Source of the DNA: Austropuccinia psidii
Taxonomy: Eukaryota > Basidiomycota > Pucciniomycetes > Pucciniales > Sphaerophragmiaceae
Assembly: GCA_023105745.1 (NCBI GenBank)
Contig: JALGQZ010000006.1
Span: forward strand, 65,454,316 to 65,518,315
Length of the DNA: 64,000 nucleotides
Direction of reading: 5' to 3'
The translations under genes were made by a program, and so were the position numbers. Shown piece by piece: positions 32,282-44,431 of the stretch. The notes under the pieces are model-generated. The model did not search any database. It saw only the letters and a program-made list of their open reading frames with translations, and was not told where the DNA came from. The first letter of the stretch is position 1, and each line of letters opens with the position of its first letter.

Positions 32282-33011
32282 CAGGGCATTTTTCATCTAA
32301 CTGGCTGACCAGTAATAACATATTCCTTTGATAGAAAAAATTTGACATATTGATACCAACTTACTGGCGTATTTCTGACTAGTATTTTCCTTAAATATGG
32401 CTTGAATATGACAAAAAATCATATTGAAATTCATATGAAAGAATAAACAACCATAATTGACGATTAGAAAACACTAATTGAAGCTTGAAAAGTGATATGA
32501 TGGCAAAATATAAACATATTTTTAATTGGAAATTATTAAGAACCACACAATATCTTTATAAGTATCCTTCCTTGGAATTAAGCCTTCTAAAAGTTGCTAT
32601 CATAAAGTCACACGGAAATTGAATTAAGGTTGTATAATGCAATTTTGGGGCCATGTATTCCTCAAAACTCTGCTATCATGAAACCTCATGATGAGAAATT
32701 TCAAAATTTTATATCAGATATATTCTGAGAACCTTTTACAGCCCTGTTTTACAGTCACAATTCCAAATATCGTCTGAGAATAAGGATTAAAAGCTCATAG
32801 CGACCTGAGACAGGTGAAAGCATATATTACAGGGTTTGAAAAGTACTATAAATTAGGATTATAAGAGCTATCCAATGGTTAGGTTAAGAGGGGGTTTTCT
32901 AAATGTAATAAAATATGCCTATTGGGGCCAAAAGCTATGCTTTGAACGTTTTTAATGCAGTACATATATTCTTGAAACTAGTTCATAATTAAAGCAAGAT
33001 GAACTTATATC
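32282..33011 (-). other. Interval between A2 and the Tnp2 relic, with an SNF2-flank copy
   Basis: The first 55 bases (CCAGGGCATTTTT ... AACTGG ... CCAGTAATA) match 63917-63965, the 5' end of the SNF2-like pseudogene, in the same orientation. The rest is AT-rich, and I recognise no gene or repeat in it. Confidence 0.55.
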
Positions 33012-33340
33012 CTACAATGATAAACCATTCAATAATGGATTCAATTGAACAATGTAGAGGTTTTTTTGATACTCAAGAAGACCAAAATACAATTGAATAT
33101 CATCAGATTGAATAATTATTGACGTATTTGATTTAAAACCCCTGTATATATTAAGATATGGCCAATCAAGAAGAAAATTGGTTTCTATTTGTATTGGAAA
33201 AACTCTAATGAAATATGTCTCCTCAGTCATGTATGAATCAACCAGGGAATAGATTGCTTTTATTATTCCAAATTCTACTATTCCATCATTTTTATATGCT
33301 ATTTGGCTTTTTCCACTATTCTTCAGATGAGTGGAGAAAC
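33012..33340 (-). pseudogene. Tnp2-type transposase, C-terminal part
   Basis: About 110 codons ending in TAA at 33012. The order fits the C-terminal region that follows the catalytic part in fungal Tnp2-family (CACTA-like) transposases: a segment around FSTHLKNSGKSQIAYKNDG, GIIKAIYSLV, and a final DIQLYFGLLEYQKNLYIV. The frame runs into the element D LTR at 33341. The upstream part of the gene resumes at 54275, more than 20 kb away. Confidence 0.65.
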
Positions 33341-35251
33341 TGTGAGCCTTGAGGTATATTTTACATACCCAAATAGGCCACAATTATCTTAAAAATAAAT
33401 TTTGAATTATGCATAACTCCTAAGTCATGCATATATCCAAAATTTATTGTTTTTGATTCCAGAAAAGATTAATAAATTTTTGATGAGTAAGTAAATCCAT
33501 GGATTCAAGGCCAGATTTGGATTCTACACAAAAATTCACCTTGGGTAGCTCCATAGATTGAATAAGCTCAAACTAATTCTTTGAGGTGGTAATATGAAAA
33601 AAAAATTCAATACCACATAAATGATCCATGAAAACTTTTGTTTTTCTTAATTTCACGCCAAAATAATTGGAATGTGAGAAATCCCATGTTATATATACAC
33701 TCAGAAGAGTGGTATGCATGCTTTGACCACTTAATATCATGGTATTCTTACATGGACTTTTGGTACACCCGAAGTTGATATCTCACTTGAAGCTTAAATT
33801 TCTATTTTGATGCAAAAAATAAGCAAGGGGGACAAAAGACATCAAAGAGAGCCAGGGTACCAAACTTCTGAGGCCTCAGAAGCATGAACAGCTCCAAAGC
33901 TTGGATCTATGGCCCATCGTGGCCCAATTAGTAAGCTAAAACACTTTTGGAACTTGGTTACCATGTTACAACTACAGTAAACCTTAAGAAAATAGCAAAT
34001 AACCTGCTATTTTGACGTGCCAAGGAGGTAAAGAGCTACTTGGACTCCTGTAACCATGTCAAGTATTGATGAATATCCATGAATAAACCCCAAAAGAATA
34101 AACAAAACCCTTTTTGGACTTTTATCCATTGATTTACCTCATAGCAACCAGTAAAACACTGACATTTGCAATTCTATGTAGAAAAGAGGTAAAAACTTCA
34201 AAAATTCATTAAAAACACGATTCTTAATGAATCTCTCTGAAACTTTCAGGACCAATGGAGAGCTTTAATATCAGTGGTACAAGAAAAAAGAATCATTGTA
34301 TTACTGGTAAAACTAAAAGTTTTACTTACAGTCCATTTTTGATTCTTCTACATGAAACACTGAATTTTCAAAAATTCACAGTAATTACAACCTGTGATAA
34401 AATTTCCAATAAAATTGATAACTTTGAGAAATAAATGATTCCTTTGGAATAAAATAGAATTTACAGATGTTACTCCTTTTATTCTTAACCATATTGGGGT
34501 TGGTAGTCATGTAAAAGCATCAATTAAGTAATTATGATAATCTTACGTGACAACAGATGTTGCAATCAATAATCCGAAAAGGCTTATTGTTTTCTCACTC
34601 ACTTGTTTTTCAGTTTGCTCCATGGCACAACTCTGTGAGCTGTTGTTGACTTAAAAGAGGCCTCCTCTTGCTGTTTTTTCCACATCATCATCTTATTATC
34701 CATTTAAATCATTGTTACCAAAAAGTAAGTATTAGTTAGAGCTATTCTGAAGTGTTTTAATTCTTTCAGAATCAATCAGAAAGACGTGAAATCATAGAAT
34801 ACAACTATATATTTTTGTAATACTGTTATAAATACATTTTGATCCATTAAATCCACAATTCTACGTCAAATCTCTCTATCTTATATTTCAATAAGCTCTT
34901 TGGAATATTAGTGAGTGATTTATCTTTAATTCTTGAGTTTTTTCTCTAAAAAATTGGTTTTCTTCAAGAATTATGTTTATAATTATTCTTGCAAAAGATA
35001 ATTATATATTAAAGTAATTTTATTATTTTGATAAAAGAAGTTTTATTATTAAAATCTTCTTGTAATTGATTCTTGTAGAGAATGACTGCTCACCATTAAA
35101 ATCACTAGTAGTGTTTGACACGTCAAAGAAATAATTCTTTAATTATTTAATTGTGATAATAATAATATTCTATTATTATATTTCATAAGAACAGACATAG
35201 TACTGTTGATTAATAGTAATATTATCATCAGTTTCATAGTCACATCTTACG
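33341..35251 (+). repeat. D 5' LTR
   Basis: 1911 bp. Its last base is G where the 3' copy has A. The first 300 bp differ from the 3' copy at roughly one base in ten, but a stretch from about 34210 to 34600 differs at only about ten sites. Confidence 0.92.
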
Positions 35252-35764
35252 TTTTGGGGCCTGGCCGTGTTTTTTGAACTTTGTACCCTTAATTAATATA
35301 TTTTTAAATTCCAAAATATATTAATTTCATAATTTTTTTCTTTCATTTTAACGTTAAATTAATTTTATATTTTTGAATTGTTTTGGAAATCTTTTTTATT
35401 GAGGAATTTGGTTTAATTTCATACTGTTTTTACACATGGCATTTTCACATCCAAAAACTTTTAAAATTATTCTTTGAGTTACTCTGAATTAATTTTCATT
35501 AAAAATCTTAAATTTTGATTTTTTTTCTTCAAAAAGAATAATTTTTTTAATATTAAAAATACAAAACTTCTAAAAAATCTTTCAAAATATTTTAAAAAGT
35601 ATAAAAAATAATTTTTCTCTTTTATAATTTTTTCTAGTTTCTTTAATCAAATATTGTGCAGCTGGCAACAGACTCAGTGAAAGATAGATCACTAGGCCAG
35701 AATCGTCATATGCAGAATCTCAAGACAGTATTGAGGTGCAAATTGCTAAAAGATGAACCTTATT
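35252..35764 (+). other. D 5' leader, first part, with primer-binding site
   Basis: The primer-binding site TTTTGGGGCCTGGCCGTG lies at 35252-35269. A block at about 35399-35490 (GAGGAATTTGG ... CATGGCATTTTCACATCC ... TTCTTTGAGTTACTCT) is conserved in the element C leader (37920-38003). The rest is AT-rich. The leader resumes after element C at 46455. Confidence 0.75.
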
Positions 35765-37786
35765 TGTGAGCCTTTGAGATATGACCACATACCCAATAAG
35801 GTCACCAGAAAGACTCAGGATAATTATACCTTTAAGATAATTATACTAAAATTACTTAGAATAATTATACATCAAAAATAATTACTTTAAAAATACAAAA
35901 ATACCATAAATTGGTACAAAAGTTGGTTTAACTTGAAAACCAATGAATCAACATGTGAAATAAATTATACCATTGGATTACCCATGGTAAAATACACATA
36001 TACCATTTTTATGGCATATCTGTAAAGTCAATATTTAATGAGTTATAAGGAATAATACCTTATAAAAACCATAAATCCTTATTTATTTCAAGAACCAATG
36101 AAGCAACATGTGAAATAAATTGTACCACTGGATTCTTCATGAAAATTCACACATAAAACAATTAATGAGCTAATTTCTAAAGTTAATACTTAAGGAATTA
36201 ACCTGAATATATGCACTTTTTCAGTCAATGCATATATTCAAGGATCATAGCTAATATCTCTTAAACTATACAAGATAGAGTGATGAGCCAAAAATAAAGT
36301 TAGCACGAATTACTGTAAGAACACAGATATAAACTTTATTTTACAAATTATAATCAAGGTTAAAACCTATGATTAAATATTGATAAAAATCAACAGAGCT
36401 GTTGACCACTTTGTTGTGAAAGTGGTCCAAACTTAAAAAAAAGTACACAGTTGGATTCTACTAGTTCATTTGTGAAGAATTATGTAATCTTTATTATTAA
36501 ATTCAGGGTACAACCCCCTGAAATCATGGTTTGAAGTTTAAAATGTTAAATTTTGACAGAAAAGATGAGTTACAAGAAAAATCATCAAAATTAGAGTTTT
36601 GATGATGTAATGAAATACTCTTGGTAGCATGATAAGGTTATGTCAGGCTATCAGAATTCACTCTCTGAATTTCTGTAACGTGTAAAACTTAAAAGTTATT
36701 AAATATCAAAGTTTGAGCTTAAATTGAGCAGTTATGATCACCTACTGTAACCTTAAATTAAGTTTAACAGTCATATGAGTGATACAATTGGTGAATACTA
36801 TTATTTTATGATTAAAACTAATAAAATACACGAAATTTGGGGTTCTGCCAAGCCTCTGATGTCATCAAACTTAGAGTTATAGTGATAACTCTAAATAATG
36901 GTGTAATAATGATGTAATATGGTTTGATCATGATGTAATCATCCTCAAACCTTAAGATATTTATCAATTCCAGTGTATTTGAACAGTACACGTCTACTAG
37001 AAGCCTGTTGAACTCTAGGAGGGAGGTATTTACTATAAATAGAGCTCTTTTTACTCTGTTTTCCCCTCAGACGCATCAAAAACATTAAATCAATTAAATC
37101 AAAGGTAATTTCTTTATTCTTTATATATAAAACTATTATATTATTAAAGAACAAAGACCACCTTGTTATAATCATCCATTTTGACGTCATTAAATCATTT
37201 ATTTAATTGTTTTTGCTAAAAATCTCTCTAACAACTCATTTCCACGTAAAAATCAAGAATATTAGTAATTTTCTTTATTTTTATTGTAAATACAATTTGA
37301 AAAGGTTGTATTTATATTTTTTGGCGTAAAATATTACAAAATTATTATATTAAGTGTTAAAAGTAGGTTATTTTCTCTTATTACAATAATTTTCTCTTTA
37401 TTATTATTTTAATAATTCCTGAATTAATATAAATAGTATTTATATTAATATATAACTTTAATATTGGTAATATTATTGTTATTAATTGTTTTTTATTAAT
37501 AAAAAACAATTTTTTACGCCTTTATTATTTGTTTGTAACAATAATAAAGTGCTTTTAAATATATTATTCATTTTATATTAATATATTTATTTTATTATAT
37601 TATATTTTATAATAAAAATTATATTATTATATTTATTTAATAATATAATCATTTTACGCCATAATTATAATAATTCTTTATTATTATAATTATTTTTATC
37701 TTATTTATTTCATTTATAAGGACATTCATAGTACAATAAGTAAAATATTAGTAATTTTACTTATTGTTTCATAGTCAAAACTTACA
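35765..37786 (+). repeat. C 5' LTR
   Basis: 2022 bp. It contains a 10-bp inverted repeat TTAGAGTTAT-AGTG-ATAACTCTAA (36871-36894) and, 140 bp on, a TATA box (TATAAATAG at 37034). The 81-codon minus-strand frame inside is present in both LTRs and is not supported as a gene. Confidence 0.95.
37034..37042 (+). promoter_or_regulatory. TATA box of element C 5' LTR
   Basis: TATAAATAGAGCTC followed by a T/C-rich stretch ending in TTTTCCCCTCAG. The counterpart in the 3' LTR is at 45701. Transcription of the element would start shortly downstream. Confidence 0.65.
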
Positions 37787-38333
37787 TTTGGGGGCCTGGC
37801 CGTGATATTTACTTAAAGACCTTTTAAAAAGATTCTAATTGGGCTTATCCAATAATAAATTCTATTTATAATCATAAAATTATATAATAATTTTTTATTT
37901 TATTGATTTTAAAAGCTATTGAGGAATTTGGAAAGCAATTGTACTGTCTTACATGTGGTTTTTCACATCCTTAGACTTGCAAGAACTTTCTTTGAGTGAC
38001 TCTAGTGATTAAAAAAGATATTTTATAAATTAAAAATAATTTTTTATAATTTAATTTTATAAACAATCATATTCATTTTTTTTATTTTCTTCTTTAAAAA
38101 TAAAAATATAAAAAAAAAATATTAAAAAATATTCAAAACCAATAAAAAAAGTTACTTTTATTCATTTCTTTATTTATTTTAATTTTTTAAAAAGATATAA
38201 AAGCAATTTCTATGTGTAAAATTGCCATATCTTACCAAAAAATAACACTTCTTATAAAAAGACTTATATTTATTTGTCTTTTTTAGTGTTTGAAGATAAC
38301 CCAACAGAAGAAAACTAAGCTACTGTTGAGAGA
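37787..38333 (+). other. C 5' leader with primer-binding site
   Basis: The primer-binding site TTTGGGGGCCTGGCCGTG (37787-37804) follows the LTR directly. The conserved leader block shared with D lies at 37920-38003. The remainder to the first plausible gag codons is AT-rich. Confidence 0.75.
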
Positions 38334-38513
38334 TTGGTGGAAGAAACTTGTCAAAGTTCCCCAACACCAGTTATCACTAAAAGAAAGAAAGCTAAGAAAT
38401 TAGATTTTCCAGGACCCACCATTCAAGACTCTGAAGGTGAGCACCTCTTTTATAATTGCCATAAAAAGAATTTTATTCTAAAAATACTTTTATTTTTCTT
38501 ATTCCTTAAAACT

Positions 38514-40775
38514 ATGACTACCAGAAGAGGTTCCCAATACTCCATCCAATCAGATGGAGCTGGACTCAGAGGTAGAACTGATCCCTCAGAAGGGAAAAGA
38601 AAGGGCAATATCCCCAGTGGAACAGAATCCACACAAGGAAGTGCCTTATCCCAAAGGCAAGTCCCAGAAATGCCCATGATATCTGAACCTGAATTGGAAC
38701 TAAGTATGAGTAACTCAAATAGGTACAAATCACATTCAGAGGGCTCAAATAGACATCTACATGAGCCAGTACAAGCAGTATTACAAAGTGTACAAGGACA
38801 AAGATAGGGAAATGCTGCCTCAAATACACCAAGGAGTGATGAACTCCTGCCACATCCTGAAAAAGTTCCTCAAAGAGGAGGAGATAGTGAAATACTCCAA
38901 TGGATGGAATCCACTGTCATCCAAACCTCAAATCAAAAAAATTGAGGATTACCACACCAAAAAGAGGGAGGCAACCAAGGAAGAAGCCCCAGTAGCTTCT
39001 ACCAGCAAGCCCCAAGCCAACCCACTTCCCCAAGAAGGGAAGAAGAACAAAAGAAAGAATTGGAGGAAACCATATTCCCCAAGCTACAGGATCCCAAAAA
39101 TCCAAAAAGATGCCATGGACAATGTTTTCAACATGGCCAGAACTTTGATGGAATTCAAAGACAAAGAGGAACAAAGAATGAGACAACCCCATTTCCCAAA
39201 GAAATAACCTTGTCTCCTGATGTTGTAAATACTTTAACAGAGCATAAAAATAGTATTTTACCTCTTAAAGAAATTAAAAATAGTTAATTATTTTTCCAAG
39301 AAATAAATAATAGCTTATCATCTTTAACCAAACTTGTTGTACAAAATAAGAAAGAAATTGATAACATAAAATTTATGATTGAAAACAATAAACCAAAAGT
39401 ATTAATTGACAATACTCAGAAATTGATACAAGGACAACAAGAATTGTACAAATATATAAGTGATATCAAAGAAAAAACTTTGACAATAAATTATGATGTG
39501 AGTATTGACAATCTTACAGAAAAATTAAACAAATTAAGTATTTCTGTAGAAAAATTTGAAGAAAAGACTTCATCACACCAAAAATTACTTTTGGACCATG
39601 TGGAAAAAAGTGATGAAGCAAGAATGCATCTAAAAGATGATATTCAAAGTGAAATAAGGCTTATTACTGAAAAAATGGATAAAATGAATGATGCTAATTT
39701 AAATATGCCAAAGTTATCAACTCCATTTTCCCATATAAGAAGCCCTGTTAAAACAAAAGAGGAATTGACAAATCCTTTCATAACAGACTTGAGTCACCAA
39801 GATAATAACCAAGTCTTAATGAAGGAAGCACCTCAGCTGAAACAATGGCCAACATTCACAGGAGAAGGTGAATATGACCCCATGTCATTTATTAAAACAA
39901 CTGACATGTTACAAGAAGACTATGCAATACCAGATGAATGAATAACTGCAAGATTACATTCATTGTTTGAGAAATCTGCAAAAAGATGGTATTATGGCAT
40001 AAGACAAACAAATGGTAAAAATACCTGGTCTTGGTGGAAACAAGAAATAATCACCAAGTGGGCAAATGATGACTGGAGGTACAAAATAGAAAATGCATTT
40101 GAAAATTCTTTCTTTGACCCAGACAAAGATAAACCTTTAACCTGGTTCTTAAAAGAAGCTGAAAGACTTAATGAATTATACCCAGAAATGTCACAAAAAA
40201 TGGTGCATATGAAAATACTCAAGAAATGTGGAGGAGAGCTACAACATGCCCTGAGAAGCAGGTGTAAAGAACCATTCTCCACAGAAGAGTACATTAATGC
40301 ACTGGAAGACATAGTGACAAGAACAAAAATTGGCAGGACTTGGAAGAAATTGGACATTAAAAGCCCAAATAAACCATTTATCAAAAAATATAAATTAAGA
40401 GAATCCTTCAAGCCCAGTACATCCAATAATAATGAGCAAAGAAAATGCCATAAATGTGGAGGTATTGGACACTTAGCCAAGAATTTCCTAAAAAAGGCAA
40501 AAATCAATGAAATTGTGGAAACAGAAAACCACAATGACAAAGAGGAGGAATCTGACTCTGAAAAAGAGACAGAAGAATCAGAAACTTCTGAAAGTGATGA
40601 AATCAATATAATTAATGCAGAAATCAACAATATTGATATAATTTATGAAGTATTAGATGTCAACTCAAACTTACCACAAGTTGGAACATCTGACACAAAC
40701 CTGACAAATGTGCAAGATGCCAAACTGTATAAAACCCAACCTGCAAGAGGAATGGGGTATACAGCTGGAAAATAA
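38514..40775 (+). pseudogene. C Gag (frame b) with zinc knuckle
   Basis: From MTTRRGSQYSIQSDGAG (38514) the same frame runs through a disordered N-terminus, then a coiled region (39302-39720), then the capsid (NTWSWWKQEIITKWANDD, CGGELQHALRSRC) and the nucleocapsid. Stops interrupt at about 38805, 38943, 39285 and 39939. The knuckle reads CHKCGGIGHLAKNF, with the final Cys of CCHC replaced by Phe. An acidic tail follows, and TAA ends gag just before the protease frame. Between 38761 and 39207 a second frame (ORF-a) overlaps. Confidence 0.85.
38761..39207 (+). CDS. C ORF-a: 149-codon frame overlapping gag
   Basis: It lies in the +1 frame relative to gag and is open from about 38710 with its first ATG at 38761. 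Visible segments: SQYKQYYKVYKDKDREM, IHQGVMNS, FLKEEEIVKYSNGWNPLS, EAPVASTSKP, and a C-terminal helix YRIPKIQKDAMDNVFNMART. It aligns with the D counterpart segment by segment and with A1 ORF-a at the GWNP motif and C-terminal helix. Here gag has two stops in the overlap, while ORF-a is unbroken. Function unknown. Confidence 0.6.
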   Translation: MSQYKQYYKVYKDKDREMLPQIHQGVMNSCHILKKFLKEEEIVKYSNGWNPLSSKPQIKKIEDYHTKKREATKEEAPVASTSKPQANPLPQEGKKNKRKNWRKPYSPSYRIPKIQKDAMDNVFNMARTLMEFKDKEEQRMRQPHFPKK

Positions 40776-40790
40776 AGTATAAGTATTGTC

Positions 40791-41384
40791 ATGGTTGATA
40801 ACCAAGAAGCAAAGGTGAATCTGGATACAGGAGCATATTGCACCTGTGTTGCTAAAAGTTATTTAAGTACAATTTTTCCAGACTGGCAAGAAAAACTTAT
40901 ACCAATCCAAGGTGTCAAATTTAGTAGTGCAAGTGAAAGCATGATGCCCCTTGGAATAATTGACTTAACACTTATTTTCCCTCACCCTTCACAATGTGTC
41001 AGAATTAAAGTGGAATTTGTGGTAATAGACAACTGTACCAGTAATCACTTTATCCTGGGAAATGACTACTTATCAATCTATGTTATAGATATCTCTAACC
41101 AAAAGGATAGATATTTTACTATAGGAGATAATAAGAGACAAAAGTTTGGCTTCTTAAATAACAAAAAACAAATTACAGTTATTAAGAAGGAAGAAAAGAT
41201 TCCAGAAAAGGAACTTTTTATATCTGAACAACTTAAAGAGGCAGAATTCAATCAAGCATTAACAGAAAAAATGAAAGAAAAATTGATTAACCTCTTATTT
41301 AAGTATAAAGATGCCTTTGTAACTGACAAAGAGCCACTAGGTGCTATAATTGGGCATGAACTAGACATAATTCTGAATGTGTAA
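40791..41384 (+). pseudogene. C aspartic protease and linker to RT
   Basis: An open frame of 197 codons. The protease active site LDTGAYCTCVA is intact and the second motif HFILGNDYLSIY follows. The linker continues to the RT entry (FVTDKEPLGAIIGHELDI) and ends at TAA, which in D is sense (IDRPYPP). Cleavage of the Gag-Pol precursor would be its role. Active site intact, but cut off from RT by the stop. Confidence 0.8.
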
Positions 41385-42537
41385 AAGCCTTACCCACCCT
41401 TACTAAGAAGACCAGCTTACCCAGCTAGTCCAAGGGCTAGAGAAGCCTTAGAGGTACATATTAAAGAATTAATGGACCTTGGAGTATTAAGAAAAGTTGG
41501 ACATAATGAACAGGTAGAAGTTACTACTCCTGTCATTATAACTTGGCATAATGGAAAATCAAGGATGGTAGGAGACTTCAGAGCCCTGAATACCTATACC
41601 ATTCCAGATAGATATCCAATACCTAGAATCCATGAGACATTGACACAATTGTCACAAGCTAAGTTCATTACAGCTATGGATGCCTTAAAGGGTTTTCATC
41701 AAAATGTCTTAACAGACAATGCCAAAAAAACTACTGAGGATAATAGTCCACTGTGGTATTTTTGAATACTTAAGAATGCCATTTGGGATAAAAAATGCAC
41801 CTTCCCATTACATAAGAATGATGAATACCATATTTCCTGAAGAATTATCAGAAGGATGGTTAATTATCTATATTGATGATATCATAGTTTGCTTAGAAAC
41901 TTGGGAAAATCACCTTACAAGACTAGAAAGGGTACTACAGAAAATAGTCCAAGTGAATATGAAAATTTCCTTGAAAAAGTGTCATTTTGCATATAGTGAA
42001 TTAAAAGCACTAGGACATGTTGTATCTGGACTTAGTCTAGGCATAGACAAAAATAAAGTAGTAGCAGTACTACTTAAACCAATGACTCAAACCAAAAAAG
42101 AAATGCAATCATTTTTAGGATTTGCTGGTTACTATAGACAGCATATAAAGGACTTTGCAAAAATTGCCAAATCCTTATATAAATTATGTGACCAACAAAC
42201 AGTTTATGAAATGACTGAAGAAAGGGTCAAGGCATATGAAGAATTGAAAAATTCAATAACAAATGCCCCATTTCTTCTAATGCCAGATTGAAAACTACCC
42301 TTCAAACTATACATTGATGCTTGTGGAGAAGGACTAGGTGCTGCACTTCACCAAACACAAATTATCAATGATAAACCAGTGGAAGGACCAATTTGTTTCA
42401 TTTCAAGGCAGATAAAACCAACAGAAGCAAGGTATGGAGCCAGCCAAATGGAATGCTTATGCTTAGTGTGAGCTTTAGAAAAACTGCATTATTATTTAGA
42501 TGGCACAGTATTTGATGTAATAACAGACTGTAATGCT
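41385..42537 (+). pseudogene. C reverse transcriptase and RNase H (first part)
   Basis: RT motifs in order: [58 protein letters not shown] and [10 protein letters not shown], then the thumb. A one-base frameshift lies in an A-run at about 41723-41730. TGA replaces a codon at about 42289 and replaces Trp at about 42468 (LV*ALEK, where D keeps W). RNase H starts at [16 protein letters not shown]. Confidence 0.85.
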
Positions 42538-44313
42538 GTGAAATCACTATTAAATATGAAGACTCCAAATAGACATATGCTGAGATGGCAAATTGCTATC
42601 CAAGAATACAGAGGAAATATGACTATTGTTCATAAATCTGGTAATATCCATAAAAATGCAGATGGTCTTAGCAGATGGGCTCTAGCAAATACCCCTGACA
42701 ATCCAGCATGGGTGCCACAAGAAGAACACCATATAGAAGGAATATGTGTTACAGATATTGGCACAGAGTTCTTTAACCAAGTTAAGGAAAGCTATAAGAT
42801 AGACAAAAATTGCCATATATTAAGCCAACTTCTAATGAAAGACTGCGAAGACCCATCACTTTCATCAAAACTAGATGAAACATGGAAAAAGGCATATGAT
42901 GAAGGAAGATTCCACCTACTTGATGGAATCCTTTACCATAGAACAAAACACACCTGTGTTATGGCCTTAACAGATAGAACCCTGATAAACACTATCTTAC
43001 ATGAATGTCATGACAGTGTTGCAGCTGGACACCTTTCAGAAGATAGAACACTAGAGAGGGTGAAAACCTGCTCTTGGTGGCCAAATTGGAAGAAAGATGT
43101 TACAGAATACTGCCAAACCTGTGACAGATGTCAAAAAGCCAACAGAGCCACAGGAAAGAAATTTGGAATGATGATCCAAATCCAAGAACCAAAATCCCCA
43201 TGGGAAATAATTCATAAGGACTGGGTAACAGCTTTACCTCCAGGGGGAGACAGGAGTTATAATGCATGCCTAGTGTTAGTTGACAGATACAGTAAAACTC
43301 CCATGTTCTTAACATGTCATAAAGATGACACAGCTATGGACACAGCCATAATGATATGGAATAAAGTTATTAGCCATACAGGCTTATTCCAGAATATTAT
43401 AAGTGACAGAGACCCAAAGTTCACTTCAGCATTATGGACAAATCTCCATAACTTATTTGGGACAAAGCTATCATTCTCAACAGCTTACCATCCCCAAACT
43501 CATGGTTTAGCAGAGAGAATGATACAGACCTTAGAGGACATGATCAGAAGATTCTGTGCTTATGGGCTAGAATTCAAAGATTCTGATGGTTTTACCCATG
43601 ATTGGTGTACACTAATACCAGCTTTTGAATTAGTATATAAGACATCAATCCATTCTTCTACTGGCAAAACACCAGCAATGCTAGAAAAGGGTTGGAATCC
43701 AAGACTTCCTTATGACACCCTCAAAAAAGACTTAGTGGATATACACCCAACAGCAAGCAGCTTTAAGATAATGCTTGACAAGGCAAGATACCATGCAAGC
43801 AGATGTATGCAAGATTCTTTCAAATATGCAAAAGAAAGATGGGATAAAAGTCATAAGCCACCTGATTTCAAAATAGGAGACTTGGTCCTAGTATCAACCC
43901 TTAATTTCAATAACATAAAAGGCCCAAAGAAATTGAAAGATTCCTTTACAGGACCATTTATGATAAAAGCACTTCATGGACCCAATGCTGTGCAATTGGA
44001 ACTCACAGGTGAACTAATGAACAAACACCCAACTTTCCCTGTAAGTCTAATGAAACCTTACAGTTCAAGTGATAAGGAGTTATTTCCACTAAGAAATAAA
44101 CCCCCACTTGAGATTCCCCCCTTGGAAGAAGGAGAGGAAAAGAAAATAGTAAAAGTCCTTAAAGAAAGAAGGACAAGAAACAAAAAAGAAAGGCAATACC
44201 TTGTAAGGGAAAGAAATTCAACTCAAGAAGATGAATGGCTACTTGAGAAAGATATAACAAATGCTGATAAACTACTAAGAAGGTTCAGACATGAAAGAAA
44301 GCCTGAAAAATAG
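42538..44313 (+). CDS. C RNase H C-terminus and integrase (591 codons open)
   Basis: The longest intact part of C. RNase H ends at [19 protein letters not shown]. The integrase has a complete HHCC finger ([16 protein letters not shown] ... [11 protein letters not shown]), all three catalytic acids ([25 protein letters not shown]) and a C-terminal basic/chromodomain-like end ([16 protein letters not shown]). TDG before the Glu is THG. As an independent frame it would start inside RNase H, so it is a fragment of the Pol precursor rather than a separate gene. Confidence 0.85.
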   Translation: MKSLLNMKTPNRHMLRWQIAIQEYRGNMTIVHKSGNIHKNADGLSRWALANTPDNPAWVPQEEHHIEGICVTDIGTEFFNQVKESYKIDKNCHILSQLLMKDCEDPSLSSKLDETWKKAYDEGRFHLLDGILYHRTKHTCVMALTDRTLINTILHECHDSVAAGHLSEDRTLERVKTCSWWPNWKKDVTEYCQTCDRCQKANRATGKKFGMMIQIQEPKSPWEIIHKDWVTALPPGGDRSYNACLVLVDRYSKTPMFLTCHKDDTAMDTAIMIWNKVISHTGLFQNIISDRDPKFTSALWTNLHNLFGTKLSFSTAYHPQTHGLAERMIQTLEDMIRRFCAYGLEFKDSDGFTHDWCTLIPAFELVYKTSIHSSTGKTPAMLEKGWNPRLPYDTLKKDLVDIHPTASSFKIMLDKARYHASRCMQDSFKYAKERWDKSHKPPDFKIGDLVLVSTLNFNNIKGPKKLKDSFTGPFMIKALHGPNAVQLELTGELMNKHPTFPVSLMKPYSSSDKELFPLRNKPPLEIPPLEEGEEKKIVKVLKERRTRNKKERQYLVRERNSTQEDEWLLEKDITNADKLLRRFRHERKPEK

Positions 44314-44431
44314 AAAAGTTAAGCATTATTGAGCTTCAAGACTAACAAAGTCTATTGAAGAGGTAGGACAGTGGATGATACCCTAATTACACATATCAGA
44401 TTGTGGTACAATCTTTTTTGGTGGTAGGGAA
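44314..44431 (+). promoter_or_regulatory. C 3' noncoding segment with polypurine tract
   Basis: A short untranslated segment ending in GGTGGTAGGGA directly before the 3' LTR. Element D has GGTGGGAGGGAA at the same position. Confidence 0.7.

Noticed and set aside
31949..32296. Independent 115-codon gene
   Set aside because: It is the C-terminal protease fragment of A2 with an ATG donated by flanking sequence.
33012..33383. A 123-codon minus-strand gene starting at 33383
   Set aside because: The first 43 bases lie in the element D LTR; the real coding part ends at 33340 and continues at 54275.
36945..37190. Small conserved gene (also at 45612-45842)
   Set aside because: Same reason: it lies in both LTRs of element C, over the promoter.
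38450..39192. Antisense frames opposite the C gag start (92-95 codons), also 39992-40630
   Set aside because: Shadows of Ser/Lys-rich gag coding; hydrophobic composition follows from the complementary codons.
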